From: Panonychus citri
Lineage: Eukaryota > Arthropoda > Arachnida > Trombidiformes > Tetranychidae
NCBI RefSeq assembly: GCF_014898815.1
Contig: NW_026515488.1
Span: forward strand, 271,144 to 335,143
Length of the DNA stretch: 64,000 nt
Direction of reading: 5' to 3'
Shown here: in pieces, positions 1 through 14,430 of the stretch
Layout of the letters: the number at the start of each line of letters is the position of its first letter
How positions within the stretch are numbered: position 1 is the stretch's first letter
Notes under the pieces: model-generated
Told to the model about the DNA's origin: nothing
Database searches by the model: none
What the model saw: only the letters and a program-made list of their open reading frames with translations
Made by a program: the position numbers and the translations under genes

Positions 1-3000
1 AATTTTTTTTTATATTGAATTGCTATTGATAGAAATTGTCTCAATAATAATCAAGGTAATGATGATAACGATAATAAACGAGCCTTGGAATCGTTAAAAA
101 TATTTTTCGTTTTTTTTTGTTCATTCCAAGGAATTGAAATGGTTTTCGATTCATTTTTTTCATTTCTTCTTCTCTCGATTCAACTTTCACCATGAATTCA
201 GTTAAACATGATAAGTGTCCCTGTGGTGTGAAAAATCATCATCAATTGTGTATACCAACAATTACCTTTTGACAATTTAAGATTTTCGATTCTTGAAAAC
301 TTGAAACAACAACAATTTTCAATCGTTGATTATATCAAATGTTTCTTATTCACATTTCATGAAAATAAATCTTGCAACTTTCACCTACTGTCCACTCAGT
401 GTGTCCACTTTGATTTCACATTTTCCATGAATCATTACAATTAAATATCTTTCGAAATCAATAACTTCTTGTTATCTTAGTGATCTTTTGATTTGAAAAA
501 GTTTCAAAGTAAATATCATTTGGTAGAAACTATTACATGATAATTTATGATTCTTTCAAATGAATTTCCATGAAAAGTTCATCGATACAATATAAACCAG
601 TAGTATATTCATCTCATAGGTGTGGGCAGCAGAAAATTTCAAGAATAAATTTCCGGCCTGTCAGTCATCAAATTAAAAGAAAGTAATGAGAAGCCATGAC
701 AAACCTTCAGGGTTTTCATCATGTCACAATAATAATAATCACAATCAACGATTCAAAACTATCATCATCATGAACAACAACCAGAATTCAAAGGTTACAC
801 CTTGAACCTTGGAAAAAAAAGTTCATACTTAAGATCACATTTTTCTCAGCCTTTCGCAAGAATATGAAGGAAGATGAAGAGACACCAGTATATATAAACA
901 AGACAAATAATAGTAATTGAAATAAAGAAGAAAAAAAGAAGAGAAAACTTTGTTGGAGAAAAAAAAAGTTTCGAAACAAAGAGACAACACTTTCAGAACT
1001 TTTCGTAAGTGAAAAGGTAGAGAAAAAATTCACCAGAGAATCGAGACAATTTTAATAGAATAATCTTCGATAGAGAAATGTGAATACATTGGAGACGAAA
1101 AACTTTCCCTCTTGGAGGAAAAAAAAGTTCAATTTCTTTCCACTCAAAGTGGAAAACTTTAACCTTCCACTCCCAGAATTCAGTTCACCCCTTTTACCAT
1201 GAAAATACAACAATGATACTCAAAGATATTCAGCTAGAGAGATAATCATGATGATGAAATGTAACAAAAATATAAAAATGACAAAATTTTCACCCAAAAA
1301 AAACATTGAAATTGAAGATTCAATTTATTCAAACAAAAGGTAACCAAATGTCACTTTGCCTGAAATTGTGAAATGTTAATCAACCAGTTAGTTAATATTA
1401 TCATGATAATGAGCCAACTAATTAAAACTGAGAAATACTTGCTAATATTAATCATGATAATGATGAAAATGTTGATAATCATAATCATATATCCCTATTG
1501 AATTAACCAGGGGAAACGATTGATTATAATCAAAGACTAACTTGATTTAGTTTCTGTGTATAAACAATCAGCCAGATCTAAACCTCTGGGTACCAAGTAT
1601 TATATTCAAAACAATTTAATCAATCACTGATTAGATTTATTTTCTAGGTTCTATGAGTGCAGCAATTAGCTAATTGTTGATACACAATCCAGATTGTTTC
1701 TAGGTTTTCATTTTCTATCAAGTTAAAAATATTGGATAAATGTGATTTAATTACCAAGTAAATTGTTTTATTACTTGTTAAGATTAAATTTCATTACAAT
1801 TTATTTATTTTATCGCAACAGAATCTAATATCATGATGATTATCATCATTATCATCATTTGTATTACAATGTCTTCAGATATATTATATAATATATTCAC
1901 ATAGATGGAAACATTATCAAATTAATTTTGATTATATTATCAAGATGCTTGATGAATTGATGGTTGGATAACAATTACGTTATGATAATAACATGATATA
2001 AATAATAGATACAAAGTCTATGTGAATATTTGAATTGAATGTTTGAATCTGTGGTGGAAATGATATTGAAAAGGGCCAAGAAAATTTTCATTTATTCAGT
2101 CAAATTGATCAGCAGAAAATGAGATGAAAATTCTGGTCTAAGATGATGAATCGTATTTACATTTAAGTCAACAACTAAATTCTGACCTCTATTATTATTC
2201 AACAGAATTTGAATGATAATGACAATTCATGATAATGCTGGTAATTGAATTAGTAGAATCGATAAGCAGCTTCAAGAAATTGAGAGCTGCAACTTTTTTC
2301 TTGATTTTATTTCAAAATTTATCATCAAATTAAAAGAAAAGAGAGAGAATTTTTTTTTCAAATTGTCGAAATAAAAAAAGTTCTGTCAGATGATATTATT
2401 TCAATGTCGAAGGTCAATCTTAAGATTAGTACGATGGTCGATCCTCTGAATTTCATGTTCCACTTTTTTCTTCATCCATTGAACATTATTAACTTTGACA
2501 TTTCAAGATTAATATCATTATGTAAGGATGAAAGATTATCCTTCATGATGAAAATGAAGATGATAAGGAAGACAAACTGGGAGAAAATGATTATGGCGAA
2601 AAAAGAAAGATAAAAAAGAGAAATGAGAAAATTGAAGAGAATGTATCGTCTTTAGATCGTTTTCTTTTCTTCGAGTTCTAAGTAAAAATCAAGAGACAGA
2701 AAGAAAATAAAGAATTGGGTTAAATCGATATATCGATGGAAACTGAATGATGAGTTATGACATTCGAATGAAACATTTCAGGATAACATTTTCCCTCCAA
2801 TTCTTTTTTCCCCACTCCGATTACCCACTTTTCTTTTCTGTTGAATCGTATTCAGTTCAGATTTTCTAACATATTCGAGATTGCCATGTATGTAAAAAGA
2901 ACGAACAAAAAAAAATTCGACTCAAAGTTTCGAATAAATGAAAATCGAAGTGCTAAAAGATAAAGAGATAAAAAAATTCTGATACTTTGTTGGGTCAAGA

Positions 3001-6000
3001 ATTTGAATGGAATAGGGAAAAAAATACTCAAAATAATATCTTTTCTACTTGGAATAAGTTGAGGAGAAAGAGAAACAAAATGTTCTAATCAATATCGAAT
3101 TGACATTTATTCAACTAATAGAATTGATTGCAAATTCATGAGAGACTAGAAGATAATATCATTTTTGATGAGAGAGAAGAAAATAAATATTCCATTGGAA
3201 AATGATTATGTAATTGTACTCAAGTCTCACTCCCCCTTTTTACCTAAATATCAGATGAAAAGCTAATGTAAACCTAACGATTATGTAATTAAATTCAATA
3301 ATAAACCAATAATTTCCTGATAACATGGTAAACATTTCGCTCCCCATAGAAAATGCTCAGTTCCAGGAAAAAAAAATATCAACAGTAAATTTCCCATCAT
3401 AGTTTTCATGAATATGAGTGAATATCTTTAGCAATATAAGATTATCACTACATAGCAATTATTATAATACGATAAAGGTAAGAACAGAAAGAGAGAAAGC
3501 ATAGGAAACGGAAATTGAGATAGAAAAAAAATTCTTGACCCAATTTCTTCCTTCATCTCTTTAATGCTAAGTCCAAAATTGAAAAATTCATCATTCCAAT
3601 TTATTTTTCATCCTTATCATCATCATGTCATTCACATATTGTTGAAGGGTTTCCGTTAATAAGATGATGAGGATGATGATGAGAAGGGATGAAGATAGGG
3701 AATGGTTAACAATGCGAAAAAATAACAAGGATTTTCAAGAATGCTGATTCAAGGGAATCTCATTTTTTTAATAAGTTATCAGCATCCTTATGGTTTCCAT
3801 GATGATAATACCCAATGATGATGAAGGGATAGATCTGATGGATGATGAGGTTTTGATAATCTAATCTTATTTTGGTTTATATCTGAAACAATCAACCTGA
3901 AAAGTGGGAATAAAAAATTCATCAAATTATCTAAGCCTTAATGCTGACATTTAATACTTTTGATTATTAGTTTTTTTTTGTTCATTTTTATTATCAATCA
4001 CAAGAACAAATTTCTTTCTCAACCATCACCATGATGCTCATGAACATTTCTGTGATGATAATGTTTAATAACTGAAAAAAAATGTCTATAAGTTTCTCGT
4101 ATATGGGAAATTAAGGTTTTCCATTCAACTAATTTAATATAACAATCCAATGGTAGAGATAATCAAATCCCCGGTAAATGATAATGAGACTTTCAACTTG
4201 ATTTGATAATAATTTGATATTAGATTGACATGAGGTGTTTCTGGTTGAATTTCCCACCGCCACCTCGACCGAAATTACTCTTGAATTTTATCCTTACCAT
4301 GAAAATCCTTCTTCTCATCATCTGAACAAGTGAAAAGATAATAAAATGAGAAAAATTTGTTCACCAAGGTAACTAACCAGTTCCATTGATTTAGTTTATC
4401 ACTTTATCCATGAATTAACCAGAATTTTCAGACTCTTTTTATAGTTTTCAGGGTGATTATCATAATTGTTTCTTTGCTGATGATGATGAGGGAAAAAGTC
4501 TTAAAGATGTACCTTGAAATTAAGAGGGATTATCATGAGGATTTTTTTTGCTTCTTTTCTTTTCATTAGTCGATTTCTCATCTTCTTTCCAGCCATAAGT
4601 TCCCAAACTCACAATTCAGGATAAAAGATTATCATTTCCTTATTAAATCTTTGTTACTTTTATCATGAATTATCATCATGAATATGATTTAGGAAGGAGA
4701 AAAAAATTCTTAATCAACTGAGAGTAGTAACAATAGAGGAGAAGTACGTAATGTCTCATGGAAGAGAGTGAAAGAGTAATGAAAATGTTCATTTTCCATG
4801 TAAAAATCCTATTGTTTCTCATTCTCTTTCCACCCCCTCAATTAATTCACAGAAGGAGCAAAGTAATAAGCAGAGAGAGAGAGAGAAATGATGATAATAA
4901 TTTCATGGTGACATATTTTCCCTTCCTCTAAACTCAGAGCACTCAGAACTTTAGGAATTATTTTTTCATTCAAAAATCCAGATTATGGTGATATTTATTT
5001 CCTTGTAACTTTTACTATTAACATTTCCCAATTGTAAATGTAAAACTTTCATGCTGAATAAAACAACGACTCTCTCTCTCTCATACCAAATGATTATCTT
5101 TTATTTATCATAATCATCTCAACAGTTAATTATCATCATAACTGTTAATTGTTTATCATTATGGTGATCACAGTTAGTTAATTAATAAAAGTAATTTAAC
5201 TTTTGTTTTGTTTTTTTTTGTTTTTCCTCATTCATTTCTTTCATTAACTAACAAGTAACATTGTTTTTGTTTACACAATATGATGATCATGATAATGAGA
5301 TACATTAATAAGCTTAATCAAGAAGCCTCATTAAGTGTATAATCATTAATGATATATAATAATTTACCATGATAATGATGATGGAAACTGACAATTTGAA
5401 TTAGTTGAATAGGAAAACTTTTTTTCTCTTCCCATCGAATTTGAAAAGTTAGAACTTTTTTTCCTCTCGTTCTATTTACAAAAAGTAATCATTTCGTTGA
5501 CAACATTTTCATGTTACTCATTTATAATATCATTTGTTTTCCACTTTGTTATAAAACGTTGGGTGTCAAATAACAGAGCATGTTGATTGGCATGGATGAT
5601 GATGATGATGATGATGAAATGCATTTACTATCATCATTATAAGATGAGACATTTGACTCATGATGGTGATAGTTTCTAATCTTGAACAACAATTGCATCT
5701 CGATTTTTTTTGGAAAAAGTTTGGACAGAAAAAAAGTTCTGAAAACATTTTGATGATAATTCTGAGAGCTTGATGATGATAGTTTAATACATTCAAGCTA
5801 TTTAACTTCATCATTATTGAATTTGAAGAAAATGATGATAATCATCATCATAAGAAATGATGATGATGGTAAAGATTTAGGACCGTTAGATATTAATGAT
5901 GATATTAAGATGATTCTACTTTTCATCCTTTTCTTAGTAGATGAAGATGAAAAAATCTGATGTTCATCTATTGAATTTCTCTCTCTCTCTCTCTCTCTCT

Positions 6001-9000
6001 CTCGACTAGTGATAAACATCATGATGATGATAAGGAAAAGTTGATGGAAAAGTTTTTGTGATGAAAAAACAGATAGAAAAAGAAAGAAGGAATCAATGTG
6101 ATGAGCCTTTTGGGAGCAACTTTTTTCCTCATCATCCTTATCATCATTCTCATCATCATCTTAAAGTGTCTCATTTCGTCGTTGAGAAAACGACGAAAAT
6201 AAAGAGAGAGAGAAAAAAAATATTCGAGATAAACATTCAAAAGAGAAAATAATTCATTCCCACTCTTGAGCTTTCCGAACAGAATCTTTATTATCCTCAT
6301 CTTCATCTTCTTTTCCCATCTTTACAATTTAATTCAAAGAGAAAATTTCATTTCTTAATCATCATTCTCCCTCATCATCATAACTTGTAGTTCCTAAACC
6401 ATGTAAACAGATTCAGATGAAGAAAATGAAAGAATAATTTTTTCATCTCTTATTCAGCATTTTGATGATTCTGATAACAATTGTATCACTTTTACTGGAA
6501 TAATATTGTTACATTACTGATGAAATGTTATCAAATTTTGTGTTGTCGAGTTGACAGAAAATAAGAAAGAGGAAAAGGAAAGAGAAATGAGGAAAAAAAA
6601 TTCTTTTCTCAATTCAATGAATTTCTAATCAATTTTGAGAAGGAAAATATATATAAGTATCATGGGGTGGAGATGGAAAATAAAAATACCCTTCATGATA
6701 AGAAGATTATCTCCATGTGAAGGAATTGATGAATTTTCAAGTAGATAGACCAAAGTAAAAGGTCAATAATAACAACAACAATTGATAAATTCTGAATTCA
6801 ATTCAATATATTCTATTTATCTCTTGGACATCTTACCTTTTCCCTGAAAGTTTTCCAACTCCCGGTGGTTAAAATTTGATAAAAGTTTCATCGCCGGTCA
6901 GATTTTAACATAACCTTTTCATCATCAATAATAAACGATAAAATTTTGCGGAAATTGTATCGATAACATGAGCTCCCAATGTATTGACAGCATTTGCCAC
7001 CCACTTTGACTTCATGAAATATGAATTCATTTTCAATCCGTATAATTTTATCATGAAAAACAATGAGTAATATATTTCATGAGATTATCAAGTGAGAAAA
7101 AATTTATTCTCATCTTGAATGAATCAGGGAAAAAAGAGAAAAATATAATAATGAAAATCTTCATGGAATCAAAATGATAATAAACAATAAATGTCTTCGA
7201 GTATAAGTTATCACAATTTTCGATCATGAATCATCATTGAACATTATTCAGTTTCTTTTTCAAAGGTGAAAAAATAGAATAACAAAAGTTAGCATTCTAC
7301 ATGTGAGATGATAATTAGAAGAGCAGATGAAAAGTTCATTGTGAATTATGAAAAAACAAAAGAAAAAAGTTCTGAAACAATTTTTTCTAAATTCTCTACA
7401 ATTCCAAGGTTCCATGAGAGAGCGAGAGATAGAGATGGATAGATAATTTTCCCATGTAGACACTGATGAAAATCTCATTTATGATTTCCTTTTAAAAAAG
7501 AGATACAGAGAAACATTATTCAGATTTAATATCATGATAATTTTCATCAGAATTTTATTCCTCCTTGGTAAATGTAAATTTCAAATCTCATCATGAAGGA
7601 AATGATTCCAAATCTTTTGAACCGGAAGAAACTAGGAATTGAATATATATGTATGTGTATGAATGAATGAATAGTAACACAGAATTGAAACAATGATAAT
7701 TTAACGTAAACCAGAAAAGATATTATCATGTTATCATGTAATAGAAATGAATAAGAAAAAAAAGTTCAATCTAATTCAGAATGTGAATATTTAATAATAG
7801 TTATCATGAAATGTTGCATATGTTGTTATCTATTTATAATTTTTTGTTGTTGTTGAAGAAAATGACTTTTTCATCTTCCTTTATCATCATGACTATCATG
7901 CTGATGATGATAATGTCTATGGGATATTATTATCAATACATCCATGAGTAAATATGTATCATGCAAATCACGAGCATCATTGGAGATTATTCAACCGGAA
8001 GAAGTTGAAATTGAAACATTTTCAGGATGAACCATTAACTCTGATGATAATCAACATCATTCATTTACCTTGTTGAAATAAATTCCCATTCAAATGTTAA
8101 CCATGTCACCATGTTAATCACTGATCAGATGAATATTTAATTCTGTGAATTTTCATCAACAAAAAAAGAGTTGGAAAAAGTTTTCTCCATCCTTATCATA
8201 TATGTATGATATCATGTTCATGGTCATTGAATCATCATCTGAATAACTTTTATTCCCCTATTGAAATCATCATTCTTCTCAGTGATTCTAATTAAATCAA
8301 AATTTATCCCCATCACTGAATTATTATCATCATTATCATGCAACTAGGAAATTGTTAGCAACTTATTATTTTGTTATCACAATAAATTGTATTACAAATT
8401 ATCAATCATGTGTGATATTTATTTATGATTATCATTAACAAGAATATACATTTAGGATTCAGTATATAATAATGTTTACAGGGTTATGGTGGTTAATACT
8501 TACATGGACGATTAGTTCATGGGATGACTCATTTATATCCAAAAGTCTACATCATGTAATTGGTTTTTTTTTCGTTAGCAATCAAGTCCATAATTGATAT
8601 GATTCAAAGTCTTACAAGGAAACTTTCAGCACTGGTCATTTCTATTTGGTCATCAACATAATCATCAGAATGTGTAATAAATTTTCAGGGTCTAGAGAGA
8701 GAGAAATGAAAAAGATAATTATTATTATAAATATGTTATCGAACTAAACTGAACTTATCATGTAATGAAAATGTTTCGTATGTCAATATTAGCAAAGGAA
8801 AATTGGGAAATATTCAATTAGGAACTTGACCTTATTATTAACACAGGGTGTAACTGTCTCAACTATGGGCGGGTTAAAGGGATAAATGAGCAAGAAGATA
8901 ATGATTATGGTGATGATAAAGATGATAGAGAGATGGAGAGAGAAGGGAGCGAAAAGTTCAGCTGAAATACTGAAAAAAATTCTGAGCCATGGGAGCATGA

Positions 9001-12000
9001 AATGGAACCAAAGATCAATGTGGATCTGACATGAGTTCTGTTATTAATGGAGATTCAAGGTGTCTTTTTATCCTCTCTCTCTCTCTCTCTCTCTCTTTTC
9101 ACCCCATGGTCATCTTGTCTTCTTGCTTATCATCATCATGAAAATTTCCTGTGATTAAGGGAGAAAGAGATGATAACCTTTTCTCCCTCTCCCTTAGATA
9201 ATTAATTATAGTAATTCGTGTGACCCGGAATTTGGTCAGTTTCCGTGACACTGGCTTATTGGTTAATATGTTAACTATGCTTGGTTTGGTCAAGGGGAAA
9301 GTCCATTCAATCCTCTGAATCAACCTTAGCATTTTACCCAAAGATTTTATGTATCTCCATGTAATATTATCATTATATTAATATATATCATTTGATGAAT
9401 GTTAACCTCGCCTCAATTATTTTGACTACTTTAAATGGCCTCACTATTATAACTACCATACAGATGAATGGACATTGTCCATCTCTCTCTCTTTCTTTCC
9501 ATGTGGTTCCTCCTTCTAATCATCATCATATTTTAAGGTCATCAGATTCAGACACATCATCATGCTCATTATCATGGATATAACAATTTTCCTTTGGTAT
9601 CATCTCGTTTTTGGGATATATTAACTTGCCAGTCTGGCTAAATGGTCAAAGATATGGTTCCATTGAAAATTAGCCAATCTCTGGGTCTTTTTTGTTATTC
9701 AATCAACCAGAATAATAATGATCATTTCATCAATTATCATGTTATCCTATGGAGTAACATTCTAATAGATTAGGAAACTTAAGATAAAAAAAATTGAAAT
9801 GCTGATTCTCTCATCATCTTTCTTTATATTGCAAGGTAACATCATGATGTTGTAATATAAAGCTGATTTATATTCTGAATGGTCAGCATGATGGTCAAGA
9901 ATTTTTTTCATTTGTTTGTTGTAATATTAGTTTCTTTTGTTTTCCGATAAAATTGACGATTAAATGTTAATTGTTGATATTGTTTTATTGTTAAAGTTTC
10001 CAAGAGAGAGAGTAAGATGACTTCATTTAACGATAGAATGAGAAAAAATTTCGAGAATTCTGTCCATCACCATGAAATGGAACATAAGAGTTAACAGTTT
10101 TTACGGACTTTAACTGACCAAATGTATCAAATAAAACTCATTGGATCGCAAATGATGTCCACTAATAAAATAATATTACATCAAACCAAATGGTCAGTAA
10201 TTGATGTCCAAGATAACACTAAAAATCCAATATAATAATAAATATGTAGATAAAAGTTGAATGATATAATCTATCGTCATCACCATGAAACATCATCATC
10301 ATCACAAGTGATAATAAAAAGCAAAATTCAGAAGCATCAAATAATAATAGAAACAAGAAAAAGTAAAGTTATATAAAAATAAAATGGACAAAAACAGTAA
10401 AGATCTAAGCTCTGGACAATGGTCAACAGATGAAATAATAAAATGTTTTAATGTTATTTTTGTCCAAAGGTAACAATCAACCTCTAGATACAAATACAGA
10501 ATTCTGATCAGAATTCTAAGTATGTTATCATGGGGAAGCTACAATATTCTACCTCATGAAAAGTCACCTTGAAAGTAGCCAATGTCCAGTAGATTATCGT
10601 CCAAATGAAAATATCACAAGAAGGCAAAAAGATAAAGAAAATATAAATTGTATTTAGAAAAGAAAGACACAATTTTGATAAAATGAATTTTACAATTTTC
10701 TAATTATAGTGAGTTAAAATAATCGTCACTATGAATACTCAGTTCAATCAGAACTCATGGTGATAAGGAAATAGCAATAATGTGTGAAATTTCAAGGTTC
10801 TCATGTAAGCAAACAATCATGATTATCATCACGATAAACAAGATGAATTGCTGGTAGATTTAGTTTTATTTTTCCTCCAACTGACATGATGAAATACACC
10901 AAAGGTTAAAGGATGAGAATGAGAAACAAAAATGAATGAAAACAAAGTGAAACTTTTCATGTTAAACTGAACTTTATGAAACTGAATCTGTCGAGTTGAA
11001 AGCTGCTCATAAAGAAAAAAACAATATGAGTTTGTTTATTATTTACCAAAATAAATTATCATAATTCAACCCTTATCATCAGAATTCACAGTTCGAGGGC
11101 TTCGATTGAGTTTGTGAACAGTTCTAGACTATTAATATCATCTAGAACTCCATCACTTTCACTCCCAGTTTCCAGCTTTGAGTCTGAATATTATATTACA
11201 CTTTCAACTCGAAGATGAAGAGTAGCAAAAAAAAAGTGAGCTAAAGTTTTTTTCTCAACGATTGACTGAATGAATGATGACCTTTATACCATGAAACTGA
11301 GCAATTTTCTCCATGAAAATATTCCCCCCTTTTACAGCATTTCAACCTGAACTGAATCACGTTCCAGAATAGTAACAAGAGAGACTGAGAATTAAGGGGA
11401 AAATATGAGAGAGAAAGAGAGATAGTAAGATGAAAGAACCGTTATTTTTATCTCTCTTTCTTGTCTTCCATGAAGATGATACATTATTATTATCTATTAT
11501 TAGATGGATGAAGAAATTTCAACATCATCATCCTGACGGATGATCATCATCAAGGTAAATTGAGAGCGAAAACGTTTCATCAATAATAAATCATCACATT
11601 TTAATAATAATAATAATCAACTGAATAATAACTAATAGTTAATATCAATTCAACCATGATAATAATAACATGATAATCATTATAATAGTCACTCATCTTG
11701 TTTGTTTTCGGAATTTGATCACAATCATTTACCATTCATTTAAATTGGAATAAAAAAAAACTTTTCTATTTTCAAATTCACAGCATTTAGCGGGCTTTTC
11801 CAAAGTGAGAGAGAGAGAGCGAAAATTTTCTCTTTCTTTCTTTAAATTTAAATTCATATCAATGTAAATACTTATGATTATTTATCATTCATTGTTATCA
11901 TGCTATCTACTTGAACAATTTCAATCAGGATTGATTATCATGGTTGCTTTCAAGTTGATTGTTATAACAACATTATTATTGCTGGTTGATTGTTGATGAT

Positions 12001-13112
12001 TATTTCTTGATTGTTTGCTTTTGGTTCCGGTTCCTTGAAGTTGAAAAGCTTTTATATAATTTTTGTTTCTCTGTCTATTTGTTGTATGTGTTAATGTACA
12101 TATAAATTTCATGATGAGTTTTCATGGAGTAATTCTTGATTGATCAGATTAATCAGATTAATCGTTATCAGAAAAAAACATCTAATTGCAAAAAAGGCAC
12201 ATGATTGCAAGTTGATTACAGTTAATTCACTGATTATTACTTTTTAATTGATTATATTACAGTTCTGAATATACATGAAATCAGAGTTTACCCTGATGAT
12301 AAAGTTTTTTTTCATGAGACTCAAAAGTTTCCATTAATTTGATGAAATTGATTCACTCATTTTAATGATGTCGATAAGGAAAAAATTTTGATGAATCGAA
12401 GTAAAAAAAAATATTATGCTGATTATTTCATATTCAAATTCAATTTATCATCATCATCATAATCTTTCATGATGATGATCATCAAGATTTCATCAGATTA
12501 ATTCACTTGAAATAATCTCTTACCTTTAGATCATCATCATCATCAACTGAATCATCATTAGTAACAATTTTCCACCTTTTAGATTAAATCATGTGAGATC
12601 ATTTTTCATTCAACTATTTCAACGGAAATTGAGAGGAAGATGAAAGATGATTGTGATGATGAGGAAGATAAAAATTCATTGAACCAAACAGGGTGGGGTG
12701 AAAATTGTGGATTACTAATGAAGATGATGCAAAATTAAGCCTCGAGATCTTGATGATCAAGATGATGATAAATGTTTGTGAAAACCATAGAGTTTGTGTC
12801 TAAATATATGAAGAGCAAGATGAAATAGCCTGAGGGCCTAGTGGTTAGTTTTTTTTTTCACCATCATAATCTTAAGATAACATCAAGTGTATAAACATTG
12901 GTACAATAAATGATAAAGGCTAATAATTGTTCATCTTCATAATTATAATCACCATCAATTCACAAGTAACACAATCACATGTATTTATACAGATAATTGG
13001 GAGAGTGCAATTGGGAGGAGAGTGGGCAAAGTATCAACAAAGTCAAATATATTTCCACCATTAAATCATATGAATAAATAAACTGAACCAATAAAGTCAA
13101 TCAAAGAGGAAT

Positions 13113-13175
<63 letters not shown>

Positions 13176-14252
13176 TAAAAATTATCTTCTCTCGTAAATC
13201 ACATTGTTCTGACCATTAATGAATACTGGACAACCAAACACTCAGAGAGACAAAAAAGTCAAACTGTCCAGGGAAATCTTTATTTCCACCCTCATCTTAA
13301 TCACAAGTATCTTAATCATGCTCAACGATCAGGTTCACCCTTGAACCTTATTTGCATAAAAAATGCCCTATCACTTCAAAAATTTAATCTAATATCTTAG
13401 ACTGGACACAATGTTGCAAGATCACGAGCTTAGAGATATTGATTATCATGGTGGCTTGATGGTCATTATGTTTAATGATTTACTGAAAATCTGAAACGTG
13501 AATGTAATTAAAACTTGGAGATAAAATCAACTGATCTTTGTCATATTGAATTTATTCAGAGAATCAGATTCATGTTGTTGGAAAAATAGTAATATCAATA
13601 ATTTATTCAGAATCATGGCCTCAACTTAACCCAGAATATGAATACTCTCATTAATAGACAATTCATTTTCTTACACACTAATAACCTAAAAAGCAATTTT
13701 GTCTTACCTTTATCATCTTAACCTTTTCCTCCCTATCCTCATCCCACTCCTCCTACATTGCACCATCATTATACTCAACTATCCACCTACCTGTCTCCAC
13801 CCTAGAATAGTTCATTATTTACCCTGAATATGATTTCATATCAGCATTGCAAATGAGAATTACGTTGATGATACTTATGACAAAAACACCAAATCTAATC
13901 ATGAGATTTACGATAGAAACCTGAAAAGTGTAGCATTCCCACTGAATCAATGAGTATGATGAAGGTGAAACTTAGAAAACCTCAGCATCATTTTATAACA
14001 TTTAATAATCTTTATACATATCTGTAAGTGAACATTTTCTGTTTTAATCAAATTACATAAAATTCAAAGCTCATGATCATGTAGAGAGATAACCAGAATT
14101 AATGGAAAATACTGGAAATAATCATTCTTTGCTCTCTCCACTCAGTTTATCCCTCCGATGGAGGATTGAAAATTCAACTGAATATTATGTTCACGCTGGA
14201 GAACAATCATCATTTAAAATCTAGAACTGCAACAAGATGTTTCAGATTAATG
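1..14252. other. Long non-coding AT-rich stretch, no gene seen
   Basis: I see no exon with recognisable protein similarity on either strand. The few open frames (up to about 100 codons) are made of CT/GA runs, poly-A/T and ATG/ATC/CAT repeats and translate into low-complexity Ser/Phe/Leu/His/Met strings. The stretch is rich in short ATCATGATAAT-like palindromes, ATGATGATG runs (for example near 5594-5617), (CT)n at 5979-6003 and 9073-9096, and A6-8GTTC motifs (near 813, 1119, 2373, 5729, 7363, 7756). It could be intergenic or a giant 5' intron of the TMTC1-like gene, whose first exons are missing; the sequence does not decide between these. Confidence 0.6.
13116..13173. repeat. (AG)29 microsatellite
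   Basis: This is an uninterrupted AG dinucleotide run of about 58 bases, the longest perfect simple repeat in the window. It lies in non-coding DNA and is likely polymorphic in length. Confidence 0.95.
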
Positions 14253-14430
14253 CAGGGCTATTCAGCTATTTTCGCCAATGTTTTTTTGCAATTTTCTCAG
14301 CATTTAAGAGACAAAAAGACTCGAGACTTGAGTGGTATGAGTATGAGCGACACATAATTGTCATATTAAAAGATCAAGGTCATTCAGGTCATCGGTAAAA
14401 TAACGCGTTTCAAGGTCATTTGATGGTCAT
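14253..14430 (+). repeat. Diverged arm of the 38.8-kb inverted-repeat element
   Basis: The stretch starts with CAGGGC. After a diverged part it runs through TTGTCATATTAAA, ATCAAGGTCATTC, GGTCAT and TTTCAAGGTCATTTGATG in the same order and spacing as the left arm of the element at 38,834-39,501. Sequence up to about 14,980 has loose similarity to the element interior and other arm (a GTTAGGTTAA string, then GACCTTGAAA and CTCGAGTTAC), but I cannot identify a clean right end. I infer an old, decayed copy of the same family. Confidence 0.6.
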
